A stretch of DNA of 64,000 nucleotides from Streptomyces aureocirculatus (GCF_000720475.1 NZ_JOAP01000016.1:1-64000); one strand, 5' to 3'. Positions 52,468 through 61,722 are shown, counted from the first letter of the stretch. Numbers and translations are program-made. The notes: generated by a model from the letters alone, not told the origin.

Positions 52468-53231
52468 GCCGCACCGTTCCTCAGCTCAGGCCGGGCCAGA
52501 TGGGCGCCGACGGCGCGCACCGCCTCGGCGGCAGCGATGGCGTGACCGCGCCGGTTGGCGTGCTTGCCGTCGGCGCTCAACAGGTTGTCCGCGTCACCGA
52601 CCGGGTGGTCGAACAGGTCGATGTGCAGCGTGCCCAGGTCGCGGGCGATCACCGAGGTGGCGTCGGACAGGGCCCGCAGGCGCCTCGCGAACCGCTCCCG
52701 GACGGCGGGCGGCAACTGCGGTGAACGCGAGCTGTCGATCATGCTCACGGTGATCACCGTGCTGCCGCGGTCCTGTAACGCGCCGACGATGGCCCGTATC
52801 TCGGACGCGACCCGGTGCTCGTCGAATCGAGCGACGAGGGTGTCGTACCCACCACAGGCGACGAGCGCGAGGTCCGGCTCGAACGCCAGCGCCTTGTCGA
52901 GTTGGGTCGAACGGACCAGGGCGGCGCGGGTGTTGCGCCTTCCCAGGTTACGGAAGACGAGGTCGCCCGCGTGCTGTCGCAGGGCGCCGGCGAGTCTGTC
53001 GACCCAGGGCTCGTCGAGGTAGCCCGGCACGGCATCACCGAGTCCCTCCACCACGCTGTCCCCCAGTGCCACGAACCGCCGCCAGGGGTGGCCGGAGAGG
53101 AGCTCTTCCACCTCCCCTTCCTTGAGGCAGTACGGATCGAGGCGCTCCGCATCCGTCCCCGCGGGGTTCACGGACTTTTCAGATTTCTCGGGCTTATCGC
53201 GCTTATCGCGAAGTTCGCTCTCGTTGCGCAT
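52464..53231 (-). CDS. SGNH/GDSL-type hydrolase
   Basis: A 255-residue SGNH hydrolase. Block I is VALGDSVVEGLGDA and block V is DGKHANRRGH with the Asp/His pair. Block III reads ACGGYDTLV, where the usual GxND is altered. A charged N-terminal stretch (RDKRDKPEKSEKS) precedes the core. There is no signal peptide, so it acts in the cytoplasm, perhaps as an esterase or acyl transferase in the pathway. It starts the five-gene leftward operon from the divergent region that carries two GCACGACCG-type sites. A GTG one codon upstream is equally possible. Confidence 0.8.
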   Translation of the reverse strand: MRNESELRDKRDKPEKSEKSVNPAGTDAERLDPYCLKEGEVEELLSGHPWRRFVALGDSVVEGLGDAVPGYLDEPWVDRLAGALRQHAGDLVFRNLGRRNTRAALVRSTQLDKALAFEPDLALVACGGYDTLVARFDEHRVASEIRAIVGALQDRGSTVITVSMIDSSRSPQLPPAVRERFARRLRALSDATSVIARDLGTLHIDLFDHPVGDADNLLSADGKHANRRGHAIAAAEAVRAVGAHLARPELRNGAA

Positions 53232-53290
53232 CACGTGTGCGGCCTTCCCTTCTCACGTGCGTGCGGGATGGCCGCCCACTCCCACAAGGA

Positions 53291-53348
53291 GCACGACCGT
53301 GCATATTGTTTACCACACTGGAGGGCATATTAATACGACCGGCCGTGC
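53291..53348. promoter_or_regulatory. Divergent promoter region with two cluster-operator-like sites
   Basis: Between the SGNH and MFS genes lie GCACGACCGTGC (53291-53302) and ACGACCGGCCGTGC (53335-53348). Between them is AT-rich sequence with GCATATT repeated 25 bases apart and CATATTAAT, a likely -10 area. The sites resemble those at 43876-43902 and 55889. Confidence 0.6.
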
Positions 53349-53449
53349 TAATATCTAGCGGATCGCCTACATCGCACACATCGCACCCGCGCCACCACCC
53401 GGGCAGCTCACCGCCGACAGCCGCCCCCCAGGAGCGAAGGGTTTCCGAC

Positions 53450-54958
53450 ATGCCCCTACCTGTTCAGCCCGCTCCGTCCGCCACGTCCCGTGCGCCCGCG
53501 GGCCGGACGGCCCTCCTGGTGAGCCTCTCCGCCGCCGCGATGGTCGTGTCCATGATGCAGACGCTGCTCGTGCCGATCCTGGGTCTGATCCAGACCTCGC
53601 TGCACAGCTCGGCCTCCGCCGTGAGCTGGGTCAACACGGCCACACTGCTGTCGGCGGCCGTCTTCACCCCGCTGCTCAGCCGCCTCGGTGACCAACACGG
53701 CCGGAAACGCGTCCTCGTGGCGGTGATCGTCGTCCTGCTGGCCGGTTCGCTCCTCGCGGCCCTGACGCAGTCGCTGCCGCTGCTCATCGTGGCCCGTGTG
53801 CTCCAGGGCAGCGCCACGGCGATCTTCCCGCTCGCCCTGGCCATCCTGCGCAGGGAGGTCCCCCCGGAACGGCTCGCCGGCGCCATGGCCCTGGTCAGCG
53901 GAATGCTCGGGATCGGGAGCGGGCTGGCCCTGGTGCTCTCCGGTCTGCTGACCCAGGGCGCCGACGCCGACTACCGGCGGGTGTTCTGGCTCTCGGTCGG
54001 CCTGGCCGCCGTCATCCTGGTCGCGTCGGTGCTCTGGGTGCCCGCGGACCGTGACGGCCCGGGTGGCCGTACCGACCTGCTCGGCGCGCTCACCTTCAGC
54101 GCCTCCCTGGCGCTCCTGCTGCTGCCCGTCTCCCAGGGGCGGGAGTGGGGCTGGACGTCGGGCCGGACACTCGGCTGCTTCGCCGCGGCGGTGCTCGCGG
54201 CGATCGCCTGGTGGATGGTCGAGAAGCGGGTGCGCGAGCCCATGATCGACCTGCCGACGTTCGTCCTGCGTCCGGTGCTGAGCACCAACGTGGCCGGACT
54301 GCTCGTCGGGTTCGTGATGTTCGCCCAGTTCATCGCGCTGTCCTTCCTCGCCCAGATCCCCGCGTCGGTGGCCGGGTACGGGTTCGGCGCCTCCGCGCTG
54401 CGGGCCGCGGTCCAGTACCTGCTGCCGGGTACGGCCTTCGCGCTCGTGGCCGCTCCGTTCGGCGGCATCCTCGTCAAGCGCCACGGGCCGCGACTGGTCC
54501 TGGGGCTGAGCGGGGTCCTTGGCGCCCTCGGCTCCACCTGGCTGGCCGTGGCCCACGACACGACCGCCTCCGTGATCGCCGCCAGCGCCGTCAACGGCAC
54601 CGCGATCAGCTTCGCCTACGCGGCGATGCCCGCACTCATCGTCAGCGGGGTCCCGCCGGAGAAGACCGGCATCGCCAACGGCATCAACTCGATCTCCCGC
54701 TCCGGCGGCAGCGCGATCGGCAGCGCGGTGATCACGACGCTGATGACGGCCAAGACCCTCGACGGGCTGCCGTCGGGGGTACCCGCCCTGCCCGCCGAGA
54801 GCCAGTTCACCCTCACCTTCGTCCTGGGCATCGCGGCCTGGCTCCTGGTCGTCCTGGTCACCGCCGTCGGCCTCCCCCGCGGCTCCACCCCACCGCCCGC
54901 GGTCGCCCACCCCTCCGCGAACGGCGGCCGGGCCCGCCTGGACAGGGCGGGCCACTGA
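53450..54958 (+). CDS. MFS drug-type exporter
   Basis: A 502-residue efflux protein with about 14 membrane helices (DHA2-like). The motif A region reads LLSRLGDQHGRKRVLV, and motif C-like Gly/Pro-rich SGMLGIGSGLALVLSG follows. ATG with AGGAGCGAAGGG upstream. It diverges from the SGNH operon across a double-operator region and is followed by a TetR gene. It is the likely exporter of the cluster product. Confidence 0.9.
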   Translation: MPLPVQPAPSATSRAPAGRTALLVSLSAAAMVVSMMQTLLVPILGLIQTSLHSSASAVSWVNTATLLSAAVFTPLLSRLGDQHGRKRVLVAVIVVLLAGSLLAALTQSLPLLIVARVLQGSATAIFPLALAILRREVPPERLAGAMALVSGMLGIGSGLALVLSGLLTQGADADYRRVFWLSVGLAAVILVASVLWVPADRDGPGGRTDLLGALTFSASLALLLLPVSQGREWGWTSGRTLGCFAAAVLAAIAWWMVEKRVREPMIDLPTFVLRPVLSTNVAGLLVGFVMFAQFIALSFLAQIPASVAGYGFGASALRAAVQYLLPGTAFALVAAPFGGILVKRHGPRLVLGLSGVLGALGSTWLAVAHDTTASVIAASAVNGTAISFAYAAMPALIVSGVPPEKTGIANGINSISRSGGSAIGSAVITTLMTAKTLDGLPSGVPALPAESQFTLTFVLGIAAWLLVVLVTAVGLPRGSTPPPAVAHPSANGGRARLDRAGH

Positions 54959-55181
54959 AGCCGATGCCGCCGCGTCAGCCGATGCCGCCGCGTCCGGGGT
55001 CCGCACCCGCGAAGGGGCAGTGGCGATCTTCCGCCTGGCAGACTGGTAGCCCTGAGCACCGATGAGCCCACCGCCACGCCTCCGTTCGCACGGTGCCGGG
55101 GCACGGGCCCCTCCCCGCTCTCACACCAGTCTCGCAGCGTGGTCGCCGACCACACGTCCCTGCACCAGGAGGACGCCCACC

Positions 55182-55820
55182 ATGTCTCGGCCCGACGGCA
55201 GAATCGAACGGGGCAACAGGACCCGGCAGTTGGTGCTGCGCCGCACTGTGGACATCGCCTCCGTCGAGGGGCTGGAGGCCCTGTCCACCGGACGCCTCGC
55301 CGCCGAACTCGACCTGAGCAAGAGCGGGGTGTTCGCCCTGTTCGGCTCCAAGCAGGAGCTGCAACTGGCCACCGTGCGCGAGGCGGCCCGCATCTTCACC
55401 GAGCAGGTCGTACTCCCCGCCCTCGCGAGCCCGCCCGGCGTCGGCCGGGTGTGGCAGCTCTGCGAGCTCTGGCTGGAGTACTCGCGCGGCCGCGTCTTCC
55501 CGGGCGGCTGCTTCTTCTACGAGGTCATCGCCGAGTTCGACGCCCGCTCCGGCCCGGTGCACGACGCCGTCGTGCGCTCCCAGCGCGACTGGACGGCCCA
55601 TGTGGAGGGCACCGTCAAGGAGGCCCGCACCGTCGGCGAACTGCTCCCCGACACGGACGCCGGCCAGCTCGCGTTCGAGCTCGTCGCGTTGATGGAGACG
55701 GCCAACATGATCTCCGTACTGCACGATGACGACGACACCGCCTACCGTCGGGCCCGCGCGGGCATCGGAGCGCGGCTGCGCGGCACAGCGGTGGATCCCA
55801 GGCTGGTCCCCCCGTCCTGA
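55182..55820 (+). CDS. TetR/AcrR-family regulator (cluster regulator 2)
   Basis: A 212-residue regulator. The HTH ends LSKSGVFALFGSKQELQLATV and the ligand domain has RVFPGGCFFYEVIAEFDARSGPVHDAV. It is a paralogue of the protein at 43962; both share the RVFPGGCFFY signature and recognition helix, so they probably bind similar DNA. AGGAGGACGCCCACC precedes the ATG. It lies behind the MFS gene (223-base gap) and before an MDMPI gene with the same operator type. Confidence 0.88.
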   Translation: MSRPDGRIERGNRTRQLVLRRTVDIASVEGLEALSTGRLAAELDLSKSGVFALFGSKQELQLATVREAARIFTEQVVLPALASPPGVGRVWQLCELWLEYSRGRVFPGGCFFYEVIAEFDARSGPVHDAVVRSQRDWTAHVEGTVKEARTVGELLPDTDAGQLAFELVALMETANMISVLHDDDDTAYRRARAGIGARLRGTAVDPRLVPPS

Positions 55821-55888
55821 AGAGGCCGTCACCCCAGTCCTGAGACGTCGGATATGGGCCAACCTGAGAAAACCGACGAACTAACTGT

Positions 55889-55915
55889 GCACGACCGTTC
55901 GGATAGTTTTATACT
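55889..55915 (+). promoter_or_regulatory. Operator and -10 box of a probably leaderless gene
   Basis: GCACGACCGT at 55889-55898 is followed by a -10-like TATACT (55910-55915), then the ATG only seven bases on at 55922. That spacing fits transcription starting at the start codon. The operator lies where it would block RNA polymerase. Confidence 0.6.
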
Positions 55916-55921
55916 CGGCTC

Positions 55922-56512
55922 ATGACAACAACCGGAACGGACTTCGTCGAGCTCGATCGGATCGCCGTCCTCGAAGCCGTGCGCGTCGTGGATCTGGCGA
56001 AGGACGACGACTGGCAGCGGGACACCCCCTGTGCGGGCTGGGACCTGCGCAGGCTCGTGGCACACATGGCCGCACAGCACCGCGGTTTCGCGGCAGCCGC
56101 ACACGGCGCGGGACAGGAGGCCTCCCACTGGCGCGAACCGCAGGACATGGGCGAACCGGCCCGGGTGCACCTGGAAGCCGCGACGGAAGTTCTGGACGCC
56201 TTCGCCGAACCGGGCGTCACGGAGCGGGAGTTCGTCCTGCCGGATCTCGGCCGGACCTTCCCCGGTCTCCAGGCGATCGCCTTCCACTTCATCGACTACG
56301 TGGTGCACGCCTGGGACGTCGCGGTCACGCTCGGGGTGGACCTGCGACTGAGCGACGAGGTCCGGGGTGCCGCCCTGGCGGTCGCCCGCCTGGTACCGGC
56401 GGACCCTGAGTACCGCGCACCGGGCTCCGCCTTCGGCCCCGCCCTCGCGGTGCCGGACGGCTCCGCGCCCTTGGAGGAGGCGCTGCGGCTGCTGGGCCGG
56501 TCACCGAGGTGA
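55922..56512 (+). CDS. Maleylpyruvate isomerase/DinB-like metal-binding protein (TIGR03086 type)
   Basis: A 196-residue protein of the mycothiol-dependent MDMPI_N/DinB family. TPCAGWDLRRLVAHMAAQHRG holds the first metal histidine. FHFIDYVVHAWDVAVTLG supplies the other ligands, as in the usual HxxDxxxHxWD pattern. Such proteins are thought to use mycothiol in isomerisation or detoxification. It appears leaderless, with an operator just upstream, so it is probably co-regulated with the cluster. Detoxifying a reactive nitrogen product is an attractive but unproven role. Confidence 0.82.
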   Translation: MTTTGTDFVELDRIAVLEAVRVVDLAKDDDWQRDTPCAGWDLRRLVAHMAAQHRGFAAAAHGAGQEASHWREPQDMGEPARVHLEAATEVLDAFAEPGVTEREFVLPDLGRTFPGLQAIAFHFIDYVVHAWDVAVTLGVDLRLSDEVRGAALAVARLVPADPEYRAPGSAFGPALAVPDGSAPLEEALRLLGRSPR

Positions 56513-56620
56513 CGATCCCCGTGGAACCGCCCTGACCTGGGGGTGTGGGGTTCGGCCCAGGCCATAATGGGGGGTTAGCCCCAGTGTCGGGCGGGGCGGG
56601 GGCTGCGTACCGTACGGTCT

Positions 56621-57052
56621 ATGGAAGCCCCTCATGACGCCGAACTCAAGAAGGAACTCGACGCCGCCTTGCACGCGCGCAAGGACCTCGGCGAAGAGTA
56701 CGAGTCCGCTCTGGTCGACTCCTTCCTGGAAAAGGTCGAGCAGCGCCTGGACGGCACGATCGACCGGCGCATGCGCCGGCATATGGCGGAGCAACAGATG
56801 GTCGTGGCGCGTGGTGCCCGCACTCCCGACAGCGGGGTGGATTCCTGGGGCGAGCGGTTCGGCTTCGGGATCGTCTCGCTGATCCTCGCGATTCCGCTGT
56901 CCGCGATCGGTGTGGTCAACGCGGGGCTCTCGGGTCTGTTCGTCACCTGGTTCGGCATCGTCGGCGTCAACGCGGTGCATGCCGCGCGGGGCGCGGGAAT
57001 CCTCTCCCTCCTCCGCCCCTCCAACCGCAAACCCTCCACCTGGGACGACTGA
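56621..57052 (+). CDS. Small integral membrane protein
   Basis: A 143-residue protein. The N-terminal half is charged and helical (ELKKELDAALHARKDLGEEYE), followed by basic RRMRRHMAEQQ. Two membrane helices follow (FGFGIVSLILAIPLSAIGVV and LFVTWFGIVGVNAVHAA). It resembles conserved Streptomyces membrane proteins with no assigned function. No clear ribosome site precedes the ATG, so it may be leaderless. It is the first core gene to the right of the cluster. Confidence 0.75.
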   Translation: MEAPHDAELKKELDAALHARKDLGEEYESALVDSFLEKVEQRLDGTIDRRMRRHMAEQQMVVARGARTPDSGVDSWGERFGFGIVSLILAIPLSAIGVVNAGLSGLFVTWFGIVGVNAVHAARGAGILSLLRPSNRKPSTWDD

Positions 57053-57501
57053 CCCGACCTCGCCGCTCTCTCCCCCGCTCACCATCACCGCCCCTCCGGG
57101 CCTCCGGAGCGGCCGCCGGGCGGCGGGGGGCCGCAGTCCCGGAGGGCAGGCGCGGGGACCGCCGACACCTGCGGAGGGGAACCCCCGGAGGGCGGGACGG
57201 CGGCGGTCCCCGCGAGGGGCGCGGGCCGGGTCAGGGCCGGGCATCCGCGTCCAGGGCGCCGAGGGAGGTCCGGGAGCCGCTCCGGAAGTTCCCGACGCCG
57301 ACACCCACAACGCTCCCAGGCGAGTGTTAAGCAGGCGCTGCGCGGACGTGTCACCTTCGTACCGCTTCCGCGAAGTTCCCCTTCCGGGGACTCCGGCCTC
57401 CGCCAGGTTCCCTTACGGGGCCCCACCTCCGCCAAGCCCCCCGTACAGGAAGTCCCACTCCCGGGAGTTCCCCCGCACCCGCCCCGGGGGCCAACGCAGC
57501 G
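57053..57501. other. Gene-free stretch with a 14-bp dyad between convergent genes
   Basis: CGCGGGGACCGCCG (57151-57164) and CGGCGGTCCCCGCG (57201-57214) are perfect reverse complements 36 bases apart and would fold as a terminator for the convergent genes. From 57280 to 57480 short GAAGTTCCC/AGTTCCCC-like repeats recur. I see no gene. Confidence 0.6.
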
Positions 57502-58911
57502 TCAGCGCCCCGCCTGCGGGGCCCCTCCCTGCTGCGCGGCCAGGAACGCCAGCAGGTCCTGACGGCTCACCACCCCGGTGGGCTTGCCCTCGACCAGGAC
57601 GATCGCCGCGTCGGCGCCGCCGAGCACGGACATCAGGTCCCCCACGGGCTCCCCGGAGCCGACCTGCGGCAGCGGGTCGGACATGTGCTTCTCCAGGGGG
57701 TCGCCGAGCGAGGCCCGCTGGGTGAAGAGGGCGTCGAGCAGCTCCCGCTCCACGACGGAGCCGATGACCTCGGCGGCCATGACGTCGGGGTGCCCGGCGC
57801 CCGGCTTCACGATGGGCATCTGCGAGACGCCGTACTCCCGAAGGACCTCGATGGCCTCGCCGACGGTCTCCTCGGGGTGCATGTGGACCAGGGAAGGCAG
57901 CTCGCCACCCTCCTTGCGGCGCAGCACGTCACCGACGCGCGGCTGGTCACCGGCCTCCTCCAGGAAGCCGTAGTCGTTCATCCACTCGTCGCTGAAGATC
58001 TTGCTCATGTAGCCGCGGCCGGAGTCCGGCAGCAGGACGACGACCACGTCGTCGGGCCCGAGCCCCTCGGCCACCCGCAGCGCCGCGACGACCGCCATGC
58101 CGCAGGACCCGCCGACGAGCAGCCCCTCCTCCTTGGCGAGGCGGCGGGTCATCTGGAAGGAGTCCTTGTCCGAGACCGCGACGATGTCGTCCGTGATGTT
58201 CCGGTCGTAGGCCGTCGGCCAGAAGTCCTCACCGACGCCCTCGACGAGGTACGGCCGTCCGGACCCCCCGGAGTACACCGACCCCTCCGGGTCGGCCCCG
58301 ACGACGGTGACCTTGCCGCCGGAGATCTCCTTCAGATACCCGCCGGTCCCGGAGATCGTGCCACCGGTGCCGATACCGGTGACGAAGTGGGTGATCCGGC
58401 CCTCCGTCTGCGCCCACAGCTCGGGGCCGGTGGAGTGATAGTGCGACAAGGGGTTGTTGGGGTTGGAGTACTGATCCGGCTTCCAGGCGTCGGGGATCTC
58501 CCGTACGAGCCGGTCGGAGACGTTGTAGTACGAGTCCGGGTGCTCGGGGTCGACGGCGGTCGGACAGACGACCACCTCGGCGCCGTACGCGCGCAGCACA
58601 TTGATCTTGTCCGTGGACACCTTGTCCGGGCAGACGAAGACGCACTTGTAGCCCTTCTGCTGGGCCACGATGGCAAGGCCGACGCCGGTGTTGCCGCTGG
58701 TCGGCTCGACGATCGTGCCGCCGGGGACGAGCGCGCCGCTCTCCTCGGCGGCTTCGATCATGCGCAGCGCGATGCGGTCCTTCACGGAGCCGCCCGGGTT
58801 GAAGTACTCGACCTTGGCAAGGACCGTGGCCTTGAGGCCCTTGGTCACGTTGTTGAGCCGCACCAGCGGGGTGTTGCCGACGAGGCTGATCATCGAGTCG
58901 TGGAAATGCAC
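57502..58911 (-). CDS. Cystathionine beta-synthase with C-terminal CBS domains
   Basis: A 469-residue fold-II PLP enzyme that condenses serine (or acetylserine) with homocysteine to cystathionine. FNPGGSVKDRIA holds the PLP lysine, PTSGNTGVGLA binds the substrate carboxylate and TGIGTGGTISGTGGYL the phosphate. Two CBS domains occupy about residues 335-460 (MHPEETVGEAIEVLREYGVSQMPIV, GKPTGVVSRQDLLAFL in parts). The heme-binding N-terminus of animal CBS is absent. The GTG has GGAGA five bases upstream. It stands alone and diverges from an SGNH hydrolase gene. Confidence 0.95.
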   Translation of the reverse strand: MHFHDSMISLVGNTPLVRLNNVTKGLKATVLAKVEYFNPGGSVKDRIALRMIEAAEESGALVPGGTIVEPTSGNTGVGLAIVAQQKGYKCVFVCPDKVSTDKINVLRAYGAEVVVCPTAVDPEHPDSYYNVSDRLVREIPDAWKPDQYSNPNNPLSHYHSTGPELWAQTEGRITHFVTGIGTGGTISGTGGYLKEISGGKVTVVGADPEGSVYSGGSGRPYLVEGVGEDFWPTAYDRNITDDIVAVSDKDSFQMTRRLAKEEGLLVGGSCGMAVVAALRVAEGLGPDDVVVVLLPDSGRGYMSKIFSDEWMNDYGFLEEAGDQPRVGDVLRRKEGGELPSLVHMHPEETVGEAIEVLREYGVSQMPIVKPGAGHPDVMAAEVIGSVVERELLDALFTQRASLGDPLEKHMSDPLPQVGSGEPVGDLMSVLGGADAAIVLVEGKPTGVVSRQDLLAFLAAQQGGAPQAGR

Positions 58912-59094
58912 CGTTGTCTCCGTGTCTCCGGGCTGCGATGTCGTGGATGTCCCGGGAAGGGACGTCGTACGAGATATATGGGTGCGGTCAGACTACGGCT
59001 CCATCTCGTCGGTTCACCTCCCGTTGCGATTGGCCGCCCCGTCCGACGGGGCAATGAGTGGGTGTACGGGGTGTACGCCGGATGTGCGCCCGCT

Positions 59095-59134
59095 TGTACG
59101 GCTCAGGACGACGATGTACGGCTCAGGACGACTT
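59095..59134 (+). repeat. Tandem 20-bp duplication
   Basis: TGTACGGCTCAGGACGAC occurs twice with a 20-base period, just upstream of the SGNH hydrolase start and in the divergent region with the cystathionine beta-synthase gene. It may be a duplicated regulatory site. Confidence 0.7.
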
Positions 59135-59152
59135 TGCTGAGGTGACCACGGG

Positions 59153-60166
59153 GTGTCGAGGGCGAGGGTGGCGCGGCGCATCGCCGCGGGTGCGGCGTAC
59201 GGCGGCGGAAGCATCGGGCTGCTCGGCGCGGCCACGGTAGGGCTCGTCCTCGCCGAGGTGCAGTTGGCCAAGCGGTCGGTCGGGAACGGCGGTTTCGGGG
59301 CGCCGCCACGGGCGGACGGGCGCTACGGCGCGCCGCTCGCGGACCGCTCGGACGGCGGCGAGCCGCTGCGGTTCGCGGTGCTCGGCGACTCCACGGCCGC
59401 GGGGCAGGGCGTGCGCCGGGTCCAGCAGACCCCGGCGGCGCTGCTCGCCTCCGGGCTCGCCGCGGTGGCGGAGCGGCCGGTGGACGTGCGGGTGGTGGCG
59501 CAGCCCGGGGCGATGTCGGACGACCTGGAGCGGCAGGTGTCGTTGGTCCTGTCCGACGAGACAGGCTGGGTGCCCGATGTGTGCGTGGTGATGATCGGGG
59601 CGAACGACGTCACGCACCGGATGCCCCCGACACGGTCGGTGCGGATGCTGTCCGCGGCGGTGCGCAGGCTGCGGACCGCGGGGGCGGAGGTGGTGGTAGG
59701 GACGTGTCCCGACCTCGGCACCATCGAGCCCGTCTACCAGCCGCTGCGATGGCTCGCCCGGCGCGTTTCGCGGCAGCTCGCCGCCGCCCAGACGATCGGC
59801 GTGGTGGAGCAGGGCGGCCGTACGGTGTCGCTCGGCGACCTGCTCGCGCCGGAGTTCCTGGCGAACCCCCGGGAGTTGTTCGGACCCGACAACTACCACC
59901 CCTCAGCGGAGGGGTACGCCACCGCGGCGATGGCCCTGCTGCCCACGCTGTGCGCGGCGCTCGGCCTGTGGCCGGAAGAGGATCGTCCGGATGTCTCCCG
60001 GCGCGAGGGGTTCCTGCCCGTGGCCCGGGCGGCGGCCCAGGCGGCGGCGGAGGGCGGCACGGAGGTCACCGGCGCCATGCCCACGGGCCCCAGGGGGCCG
60101 TGGGCCCTGCTCAAGCGCCGCCGCCGGCGGCGCATCCAGGAGCCGGACCGGGCACCGATCATCTGA
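59153..60166 (+). CDS. SGNH/GDSL hydrolase with N-terminal membrane anchor
   Basis: A 337-residue hydrolase. An N-terminal hydrophobic segment (GGGSIGLLGAATVGLVLAEVQ) anchors or exports it. Block I is AVLGDSTAAGQG, block III VMIGANDVTH, and block V DNYHPSAEGYATAA. The C-terminus is basic (LLKRRRRRRIQEP). The GTG has GAGGTG upstream. It probably acts as a lipase or esterase at the membrane. A large hairpin follows. Confidence 0.88.
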   Translation: MSRARVARRIAAGAAYGGGSIGLLGAATVGLVLAEVQLAKRSVGNGGFGAPPRADGRYGAPLADRSDGGEPLRFAVLGDSTAAGQGVRRVQQTPAALLASGLAAVAERPVDVRVVAQPGAMSDDLERQVSLVLSDETGWVPDVCVVMIGANDVTHRMPPTRSVRMLSAAVRRLRTAGAEVVVGTCPDLGTIEPVYQPLRWLARRVSRQLAAAQTIGVVEQGGRTVSLGDLLAPEFLANPRELFGPDNYHPSAEGYATAAMALLPTLCAALGLWPEEDRPDVSRREGFLPVARAAAQAAAEGGTEVTGAMPTGPRGPWALLKRRRRRRIQEPDRAPII

Positions 60167-60205
60167 GCCGGGCCCTGCGCAGCGCCGTCGGCCACCGTGC
60201 CCGTG

Positions 60206-60339
60206 CCCCCCTCAAGGGGCGCGGGGAACTGCGCGCTCAGCCAGAGCAGACCCGCAGACGCATCTGCCGAGCGAGCACGCAGACGCGTCTGCGGCTTTTC
60301 GCGCGCTGAGCGCGCGGTTCCCCGCGCCCCTTGGGGGGC
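60206..60339. terminator. Large Streptomyces-type inverted repeat between SGNH hydrolase and thiolase
   Basis: The left arm (CCTCAAGGGGCGCGGGGAAC, then TGCGCGCTCAGC) is mirrored by the right arm (GCTGAGCGCGCGGTTCCCCG, then CGCCCCTTGG). An inner set of GCAGACGC repeats sits between. The core GGGGCGCGGGGAAC is familiar as a common intergenic element in Streptomyces. It lies just past the hydrolase stop and is a likely terminator. Confidence 0.75.
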
Positions 60340-60501
60340 ACGGACCCCGGGCAGAGAGCCCCGCCCCCCCCCGGCCCTGAGCATCCGCTTAGAAATGCGG
60401 CCCGCGTCACAGCTCCCACCCGGTGACCGACGCCGTTACGGGCAGGTAACTTCCAGGGAGTCCCGCCCTGCCGAGGGCGCCCCCGCCAGTAGGAGCCCGT
60501 G

Positions 60502-61722
60502 ATGCCCGAAGCCGTGATCGTCTCCGCCGCCCGTTCCCCCATCGGCCGTGCGGGCAAGGGCTCCCTGAAGGAGCTGCGCCCGGACGACCTGACCGCCACG
60601 ATCATCCAGGCCGCCCTGGCCAAGGTGCCGGAGCTCGACCCGAAGGACATCGACGACCTGATGCTCGGCTGCGGCCTGCCCGGCGGCGAGCAGGGCCACA
60701 ACCTCGGCCGGATCGTGGCCGTGCAGATGGGCATGGACCACCTGCCCGGCTGCACCGTCACGCGCTACTGCTCCTCGTCGCTGCAGACGTCCCGCATGGC
60801 CCTGCACGCCATCAAGGCGGGCGAGGGCGATGTCTTCATCTCGGCCGGCGTCGAGATGGTCTCGCGCTTCGGCAAGGGTTCGAGCGACGGCCTGCCCGAC
60901 ACCCACAACCCCCTGTTCGCCGACGCCGAGGCCCGCACCGTCGCCGTCGCCGGGTCCGAGGGCGCCGACTGGCACGACCCGCGTGAGGACGGCCTGCTGC
61001 CCGACCCGTACATCGCGATGGGCCAGACCGCCGAGAACCTCGCCCGCCTGAAGGGCATCACCCGCCAGGACATGGACGAGTTCGGCGTCCGCTCGCAGAA
61101 CCTCGCCGAGGAAGCCCTGAAGAACGGCTTCTGGGAGCGCGAGATCACCCCGGTCACCACCCCCGACGGCACCGTCGTCAGCAAGGACGACGGCCCCCGC
61201 GCGGGCGTCACGATGGAGGGCGTCGCGGGCCTCAAGCCCGTCTTCCGCCCCGACGGCCTGGTCACGGCGGGCAACTGCTGCCCCCTCAACGACGGCGCGG
61301 CCGCCCTGGTGATCATGAGCGACACCAAGGCCCGCGAGCTCGGCCTGACCCCGCTGGCCCGGATCGTCTCGACCGGTGTCTCGGGGCTCTCCCCGGAGAT
61401 CATGGGATACGGCCCGGTCGAGGCCAGCAAGCAGGCCCTGAAGCGCGCCGGACTCACCATCGACGACATCGACCTCGCCGAGATCAACGAGGCCTTCGCC
61501 GCCCAGGTGATCCCCTCCTACCGGGACCTCGGCATCCCGCTGGAGAAGCTGAACGTCAACGGCGGCGCCATCGCCGTCGGCCACCCCTTCGGCATGACCG
61601 GCGCCCGCATCACGGGCACGCTGATCAACGGCCTCCAGTTCCACGACAAGCAGTTCGGCCTGGAGACGATGTGCGTCGGCGGAGGTCAGGGCATGGCGAT
61701 GGTCATCGAGCGCCTGAGCTGA
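60502..61722 (+). CDS. Acetyl-CoA C-acetyltransferase (thiolase)
   Basis: A 406-residue thiolase that interconverts two acetyl-CoA and acetoacetyl-CoA. The acyl-carrying Cys is in [15 protein letters not shown], the His in [12 protein letters not shown] and the second Cys in [24 protein letters not shown] is also typical. ATG with AGGAG six bases upstream; a GTG one codon earlier is less likely. It stands alone between a large hairpin and an unknown gene. Confidence 0.95.
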   Translation: MPEAVIVSAARSPIGRAGKGSLKELRPDDLTATIIQAALAKVPELDPKDIDDLMLGCGLPGGEQGHNLGRIVAVQMGMDHLPGCTVTRYCSSSLQTSRMALHAIKAGEGDVFISAGVEMVSRFGKGSSDGLPDTHNPLFADAEARTVAVAGSEGADWHDPREDGLLPDPYIAMGQTAENLARLKGITRQDMDEFGVRSQNLAEEALKNGFWEREITPVTTPDGTVVSKDDGPRAGVTMEGVAGLKPVFRPDGLVTAGNCCPLNDGAAALVIMSDTKARELGLTPLARIVSTGVSGLSPEIMGYGPVEASKQALKRAGLTIDDIDLAEINEAFAAQVIPSYRDLGIPLEKLNVNGGAIAVGHPFGMTGARITGTLINGLQFHDKQFGLETMCVGGGQGMAMVIERLS

